A DNA stretch of 9,154 nt, from NCBI GenBank assembly GCA_002401525.1, contig NVTH01000017.1, positions 2,258 through 11,411 on the forward strand, given 5' to 3'. Positions 5,930 to 9,154 of the stretch are shown piece after piece (within the stretch, counting starts at the first letter, position 1; every line of letters starts with the position of its first letter). The position numbers and the translations under genes are program-made. The DNA is from Moraxellaceae bacterium (lineage in GTDB: Bacteria; Pseudomonadota; Gammaproteobacteria; Pseudomonadales; UBA3067). The notes below the pieces were generated by a model, which saw nothing but the letters and a program-made list of their open reading frames with translations, was not told the DNA's origin and did not search any database.

Positions 5930-7306
5930 TTAACCTACTTTTTGTAACGCAACACCTAATACTTCCGCTTTCATTTCCTCCATTGCATCTAACATGTGGT
6001 CGCAAATAACTTCAATGTCGGGGGCCATGGTTTTATCTGAAGCCAAGCCAAAATCAAGGCTGTCAACGTAACTGCTGACGGTGACATTGATTCCAATGCC
6101 GTCCATGATTAAAGACAAAGGGTAAAGCCCTAGTAGCTTGGCACCCTTATAGTAACGTGGTTCTTTGAAGGAAGGCACATTTGAGATCATTACATTGGTC
6201 ATGCGTCGAGCGTTCACTTCTCGCACGCCGCGTATCTTACGGATTAAAATAGGGAGGGCTCCTACTGCCATTAAGCTGTAAATGACGCTTTGAGGAAGTG
6301 CTCTCATTTCGTCCTTCGCTTTACGAGTTGCTTTTTGCACCGTCTGAATTTGTTCTAACGGATTGTCTACATCGCTCGCTAACGGGTAGCAACTCATGGA
6401 TATTTTATTGCTTTCATCCATATCGCCGTCGGTATGAAGGGAAACAGGCATCGTTGCATAAAGACTTCCGTGTAATTTTTCCCCTTTTCCTTCAAGGTAG
6501 CGACGCATGCCAGTTCCGATCAGGGCGCTTACCACATCATTCACCGTGCCGCCTGTTTCATTACACAATGCCTTTACATCGGACAACGAAAGGCTAACTG
6601 TTGCAAAGCTTCGAGTCGGTTTCACTATTTCGTTAAAGCGAGTGACAGGGACTTGGCCTTCGGGTGGCATTAGCATCGTTTCCCCGGACTTAATGTCTGC
6701 GATGACTTTTTTCAATCCGCTCCAGTACGCTTGAATTGAGGTTGCACGGCTTGCTTTACGTACTCTCTTAGCTTTAGCTTTTTGTGTCTTCTTTTTACTT
6801 GCCATGTCTGGGTTCGAATTATCAGCGGGGTCTTTGCGAAATAATTCTTCGAGCATGTTCATGGCGGAAACACCGTCGATACCACAGTGATGAATTTTCA
6901 TCACGATCGCAAATTGATTGCTGTTCTCTAAACCGTCAATAATTTTAATTTGCCATAGAGGGCGAGAGTAGTCTAAGGAGTGTGTTTGATATTCCGTGGT
7001 AAAATCCCTCAAGTCTTTGGCCGTACCTTTGCCTGAGAGTTTGGTTAGCTGGACATGATAAGTCATGTCCATGTTGTAGTCAGGTTCCCAGTAATACCGA
7101 CCCAATGAACTTAGAGAACGGCTCACTTTGTCGCGAAAATGAGGGTGAGGCCATGGATGATCACGTACTTCTCGAAGCAAAGTATTCATATAGTTAGCTG
7201 AGTTTTCGGAGGGTTTCTCAAACAACATATACGCTAAAACGTGCATCTTATGTTCTTCATTGTCCATAAGAAGGAACATCGTATCCAATATACCAAGTTT
7301 TTTCAT
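5930..7306 (-). CDS. Wax ester synthase/acyl-CoA:diacylglycerol acyltransferase (WS/DGAT)
   Basis: Enzymes of this family transfer an acyl group from acyl-CoA to a long-chain alcohol (wax ester) or to diacylglycerol (triacylglycerol). They build storage lipid at the inner face of the cytoplasmic membrane. The 458-residue length is typical. The catalytic HHxxxDG motif is HHCGIDG at residues 139-145, with H140 the likely general base and D144 its conserved partner. Other hallmarks are SRPLW (114-118), the ND motif in TVNDVVS (254-260), and NVMISNVP (371-378) followed by YPLSLIMDGIGINVTVSSY (395-413). The N-terminus MKKLGILDTMF fits family starts. The linker between the two halves carries a very basic stretch, with Lys/Arg clustered at 171-187. 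No signal peptide is present. The start codon has AGAGG 11 bases upstream and AGG closer in, so the ribosome binding site is not ideal. The gene is monocistronic and divergent from the hydrolase. Wax versus triacylglycerol preference cannot be read from sequence. Confidence 0.95.
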   Translation of the reverse strand: MKKLGILDTMFLLMDNEEHKMHVLAYMLFEKPSENSANYMNTLLREVRDHPWPHPHFRDKVSRSLSSLGRYYWEPDYNMDMTYHVQLTKLSGKGTAKDLRDFTTEYQTHSLDYSRPLWQIKIIDGLENSNQFAIVMKIHHCGIDGVSAMNMLEELFRKDPADNSNPDMASKKKTQKAKAKRVRKASRATSIQAYWSGLKKVIADIKSGETMLMPPEGQVPVTRFNEIVKPTRSFATVSLSLSDVKALCNETGGTVNDVVSALIGTGMRRYLEGKGEKLHGSLYATMPVSLHTDGDMDESNKISMSCYPLASDVDNPLEQIQTVQKATRKAKDEMRALPQSVIYSLMAVGALPILIRKIRGVREVNARRMTNVMISNVPSFKEPRYYKGAKLLGLYPLSLIMDGIGINVTVSSYVDSLDFGLASDKTMAPDIEVICDHMLDAMEEMKAEVLGVALQKVG

Positions 7307-7311
7307 TGCCT

Positions 7312-7396
7312 ATTCGGCCTCTAGGTTGACTTAAAAATGAAGGCCAGAGGCATAATACTTCCCTTGAACCAACTGGCCATTCAATGGGGGCCGAAT
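7312..7396. repeat. Nested inverted repeats in the WS/DGAT upstream region
   Basis: ATTCGGCC at 7312-7319 is the exact reverse complement of GGCCGAAT at 7389-7396. Inside this pair, GCCTCT at 7317-7322 is the reverse complement of AGAGGC at 7346-7351, and CCATT at 7378-7382 minus one base mirrors AATGG at 7383-7387 about C7382. The left-hand copies overlap the WS/DGAT Shine-Dalgarno and the right-hand copy overlaps its likely -10 box. They could be operators, or in part RNA structure. Confidence 0.4.
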
Positions 7397-7400
7397 TATA
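7395..7400 (-). promoter_or_regulatory. Candidate -10 box of the WS/DGAT promoter
   Basis: The minus strand reads TATAAT at 7400-7395, a perfect sigma70 -10, in an A/T-rich setting. No strong -35 is present at 16-18 bp (the best is TTCTTC), so an activator may be needed. It would start transcription near 7388 and give a leader of about 80 bases. Confidence 0.4.
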
Positions 7401-7437
7401 GAAAAATATTGGCCTATGAAGAAGTATTTTATAAACT

Positions 7438-7443
7438 TATAAT
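7438..7443 (+). promoter_or_regulatory. Candidate -10 box of the alpha/beta hydrolase promoter
   Basis: TATAAT on the + strand is a perfect -10 match. The hexamer 17 bp upstream, TATGAA, is a poor -35. If used, it gives a leader of about 190 bases before the hydrolase start. Confidence 0.3.
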
Positions 7444-7642
7444 GTTTAAGATTTGTACTCAGTAGTGTGTTGAAATCAATATAAAAACTCTTTTGTGGCG
7501 ATGCTGCTGGCGAGTTGTGTTTCTATCTCCTACTATGGTGCATCAGTGATCTATTCTTGGCGATTTCACGCCCTTTTTGTTAGGCCCGTTGGCGATGATT
7601 TATTTTCTATGGGCGCACGTTTTACTATTGAGGGTAAAATAA

Positions 7643-8458
7643 ATGACCGCTATTACTGAATATATAAAAGTTGAAGGGGTAAGGATTGCTTACCAAGTCA
7701 AAGGCGAGCTGAGTGATAATTGTCCATTGGTGATGGTGACGGGGCTGTCTGGAGTCAAAGAAGATTGGGGCGATTTGGCGAATCAATTGGCAGAATCGCG
7801 TCGGGTATTAGTGATTGATAATCGTGGAATGGGTGAAAGTGATATCCCCTCAGGAGCGTATTCCATTGAGGTGATGGCCGCGGATGTTTTGGCTGTGGCA
7901 GATCAGTTGGATTGGGAGCAATTTGATTTACTTGGAGTCAGTATGGGAGGCATGATCAGCCAACAGCTGGCGGTACTATTTCCACAACGAATTCGTAAGT
8001 TGGTGTTGATGAGTACTTCTCATGGAGGGCCGAATCAAACGCCTATAAGCGTTGAGGCGTTTCAAGCATTTCAGAGCGATCCAAAGGCTTCTGTATTCGA
8101 TAAGGTGAAGCAATTTTTAAGAATTAATTATACGCAACAATGGCTTGATGATCATCCTAAGCAGTTTGAAGTGAATGTACATGACTCAATTAAATACCGG
8201 CGTTCTGGTCGAGGAATTCTTAATCAAATGTCTGCGATTATGGGTTTTAATCTTGAGGAAGAAATCAAGGATATTGACCTGCCAACGTTGGTAGTGCATG
8301 GCTCGGGAGATCGGTTGTTGGATTTCAGTAATGGTAAAATGATTGCTGAAAAAATACCCAATGCTACATTGCAAACAATTGACGGTGCCGGTCATTTAGT
8401 GTGGATGGTTGATCGTGGCGTCAGCGCTGATGCAGTTAATCAGTTTTTATTGGCGTGA
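7643..8458 (+). CDS. Alpha/beta hydrolase
   Basis: A 271-residue soluble hydrolase of the alpha/beta fold, the usual length for the esterase/lactonase-like group. The catalytic triad is visible: nucleophile S100 in the elbow GVSMGG (98-103), acid D223 in HGSGDRLLD (219-227), and H251 in GAGHLVW (248-254). The oxyanion loop reads TGLSG (33-37) and is followed by the family strand DNRGMGESD (59-67). The cap region (about 130-200) probably sets substrate choice. There is no signal peptide. The start has GAGGG eight bases upstream. It is divergent from WS/DGAT and is followed by its own terminator, so it is monocistronic. An acyl-ester or thioester substrate is suggested only by the neighbouring WS/DGAT and thioesterase genes; the family is too broad to name a substrate from sequence. 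Confidence 0.9.
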   Translation: MTAITEYIKVEGVRIAYQVKGELSDNCPLVMVTGLSGVKEDWGDLANQLAESRRVLVIDNRGMGESDIPSGAYSIEVMAADVLAVADQLDWEQFDLLGVSMGGMISQQLAVLFPQRIRKLVLMSTSHGGPNQTPISVEAFQAFQSDPKASVFDKVKQFLRINYTQQWLDDHPKQFEVNVHDSIKYRRSGRGILNQMSAIMGFNLEEEIKDIDLPTLVVHGSGDRLLDFSNGKMIAEKIPNATLQTIDGAGHLVWMVDRGVSADAVNQFLLA

Positions 8459-8490
8459 CATAAAATAAATATTTTTAACTGCTAACAAAA

Positions 8491-8526
8491 CCCTCACTGT
8501 CATTATTGTCAGTGGCGGTGTTTTTG
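8491..8526 (+). terminator. Intrinsic terminator of the alpha/beta hydrolase gene
   Basis: CACTG (8495-8499) and CAGTG (8510-8514) form the stem around a 10-base loop. It extends outward by a T-G pair, one C/C mismatch and two C-G pairs, and is followed by TGTTTTTG. An A run precedes the stem. It begins 32 bases after the stop codon. Confidence 0.7.
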
Positions 8527-8648
8527 CCGGATAACCCCTGTTTTACCCCATCGCCTAATTTCTACTAGATAACTCAGTCTGCATGTTGATGTAATCTTAA
8601 AAGGATGTTGTTCGAGTTTTTGGTTGGTTTCTAAATTAACAATTAATT

Positions 8649-8674
8649 TCATTTTTCTTTATCATTTTTCTCTA
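8649..8674. repeat. Two tandem copies of a 13-bp pyrimidine-rich unit
   Basis: TCATTTTTCTTTA (8649-8661) is followed directly by TCATTTTTCTCTA (8662-8674), identical at 12 of 13 positions. The unit lies in a T/C-rich strand segment (about 8647-8682). Function is unknown; slippage or a curved/regulatory DNA element are both possible. Confidence 0.55.
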
Positions 8675-8863
8675 TCTTTTCACGCCAGCGAAATATTTCT
8701 GCCGCTACTAATTCAAATTAATGAAATAGATGTGCGGGGAGGGTGACGCTATGCTGGTTGTGTGAGCAATTTTTCTAGTTGCAAATAGGTTAGGGTTTGT
8801 TCTGTTGCTGACAGTATTTCCAAGGCCGCTTTTAGGATAGACTTGATGCCTTTATAAAGTAGG

Positions 8864-8877
8864 CAGGATGGATCCTG
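8864..8877. promoter_or_regulatory. Palindrome CAGGAT-GG-ATCCTG, candidate operator
   Basis: The two 6-bp arms are exact reverse complements around a two-base centre. The site lies 5 bases after a possible -10 box (TATAAA, 8853-8858), so it would cover the transcription start of the thioesterase gene. CCTGAC at 8874-8879 also has a reverse complement, GTCAGG, at 8908-8913, giving a second possible site or a leader hairpin. Confidence 0.35.
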
Positions 8878-8983
8878 ACCAGAACAAGGAATAATGAATA
8901 ATTTTAAGTCAGGTCATGAGATCAGAGCGATAATGAGCTAGATTCTCAAGCGCAGATAAAACCGTCATAGAGGTGTTGGATTA

Positions 8984-9154
8984 ATGAGTAGTAGTTTATC
9001 GATATACCAAGACAGTGGTTGGGCGAGTAAAATCGGTGCGATCGCCACCGAAGAACAAGGAAGGATTCGTATAGATTTACCTTATATCGATATGAATTTA
9101 AACAGCGATGGTGGAGTAGTGCATGGTGGGATAATTTCTACCATACTTCATGAT
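8984..9154 (+). CDS. Hotdog-fold thioesterase (PaaI/4HBT type), 5' part only
   Basis: Only the first 57 codons are in the window and the frame is open at the edge. The peptide ends GGVVHGGIISTILHD (43-57), which carries the HGG motif (47-49) and the following Asp of the PaaI/4HBT hotdog thioesterases. D57 is where the catalytic acid is usually found. These enzymes hydrolyse acyl-CoA thioesters in the cytosol, usually as dimers or tetramers of about 130-160 residues, so most of the protein is missing here. The preceding strands, ending in RIRIDLPYIDMNLNSDG, fit the family's N-terminal half. The start has AGGTG 8 bases upstream. The acyl-CoA substrate (short, aromatic or long-chain) cannot be told. 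Confidence 0.85.
   Translation, partial: MSSSLSIYQDSGWASKIGAIATEEQGRIRIDLPYIDMNLNSDGGVVHGGIISTILHD

Larger units (their letters stand above)
7307..7642. other. Divergent promoter region between WS/DGAT and alpha/beta hydrolase
   Basis: No convincing gene is found in this 336-bp gap. It carries TATAAT boxes in both directions and repeated GGCC-cored inverted repeats near WS/DGAT. TGGCGAT occurs three times, at 7496-7502, 7558-7564 and 7590-7596. An open frame of 52 codons from ATG 7501 to TGA 7659 overlaps the hydrolase start and lacks a good ribosome binding site, so I do not call it. Confidence 0.6.
8527..8983. other. Intergenic region upstream of the thioesterase gene
   Basis: I find no gene here, only very short frames. 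It contains a pyrimidine-rich stretch with a 13-bp tandem repeat (8649-8674) and ATTTCATT at 8646-8653 mirrored by AATGAAAT at 8720-8727. Near its right end is a possible promoter, TTTAGG at 8831-8836 and TATAAA at 8853-8858 (16-bp spacer). This is followed by a palindrome at 8864-8877. Confidence 0.55.

Noticed and set aside
6298..6734. Two overlapping open frames on the + strand (99 and 75 codons)
   Set aside because: Both are antisense to the WS/DGAT gene, which has clear family motifs through this region.
8186..8395. 69-codon open frame on the minus strand
   Set aside because: It is antisense to the hydrolase gene, covering its catalytic acid region, with no independent support.
8527..8983. 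A small protein gene or RNA gene in the long gap before the thioesterase
   Set aside because: Every ATG frame I read stops within about ten codons, and no tRNA-like or known RNA structure is visible.

Overview
The window looks like chromosomal DNA from a moderately AT-rich marine-type gammaproteobacterium, of the kind that stores neutral lipids (Marinobacter, Alcanivorax, Oleiphilus or Hahella relatives). This is inferred from the gene families: a wax ester synthase/diacylglycerol acyltransferase (WS/DGAT), a YbcY-like methyltransferase, an exported START-like protein, a small alpha/beta hydrolase and a hotdog thioesterase. No species can be named from the sequence alone. I see no tRNA, rRNA, insertion sequence, phage gene, CRISPR array or toxin-antitoxin pair.

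Layout. Positions 1-482 are a gene-free upstream region rich in TGTGA/TCACA half-sites, with one good CRP/Vfr-type site and a perfect GTGCGTG/CACGCAC inverted repeat. A methyltransferase gene with a GTG start follows (483-1148, +). It converges on a gene for an exported protein with two START/SRPBCC-like domains (1189-2622, -), and a symmetrical hairpin lies between the two stops. A 400-bp divergent intergenic region leads into a two-gene signalling operon: a receiver-histidine kinase hybrid (3029-4618, +) and a receiver protein without kinase domains (4664-5794, +). The two share not only the receiver but also an unnamed central domain of about 140 residues, so they look like relatives by duplication. 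This pair converges on the WS/DGAT gene (5930-7306, -), with two hairpins in the gap. The WS/DGAT gene is divergent from an alpha/beta hydrolase (7643-8458, +), and the 336 bp between them are full of GGCC-containing inverted repeats and TATAAT boxes. After a terminator and about 450 bp of AT-rich DNA, the 5' end of a PaaI/4HBT-type hotdog thioesterase gene (8984 onwards, +) runs off the window.

Working together. WS/DGAT esterifies acyl-CoA to fatty alcohols or diacylglycerol. The hydrolase could cleave esters and the thioesterase could hydrolyse acyl-CoA, so the right-hand 3.5 kb has a plausible acyl-lipid theme. The START-like protein could bind lipid in the periplasm. No sequence evidence ties the signalling pair to the lipid genes beyond adjacency. 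The most unusual items are the kinase/receiver pair with its shared uncharacterised domain and an altered receiver active site in the kinase, the exported tandem START-like protein, and the possible SD-masking hairpin ahead of WS/DGAT.
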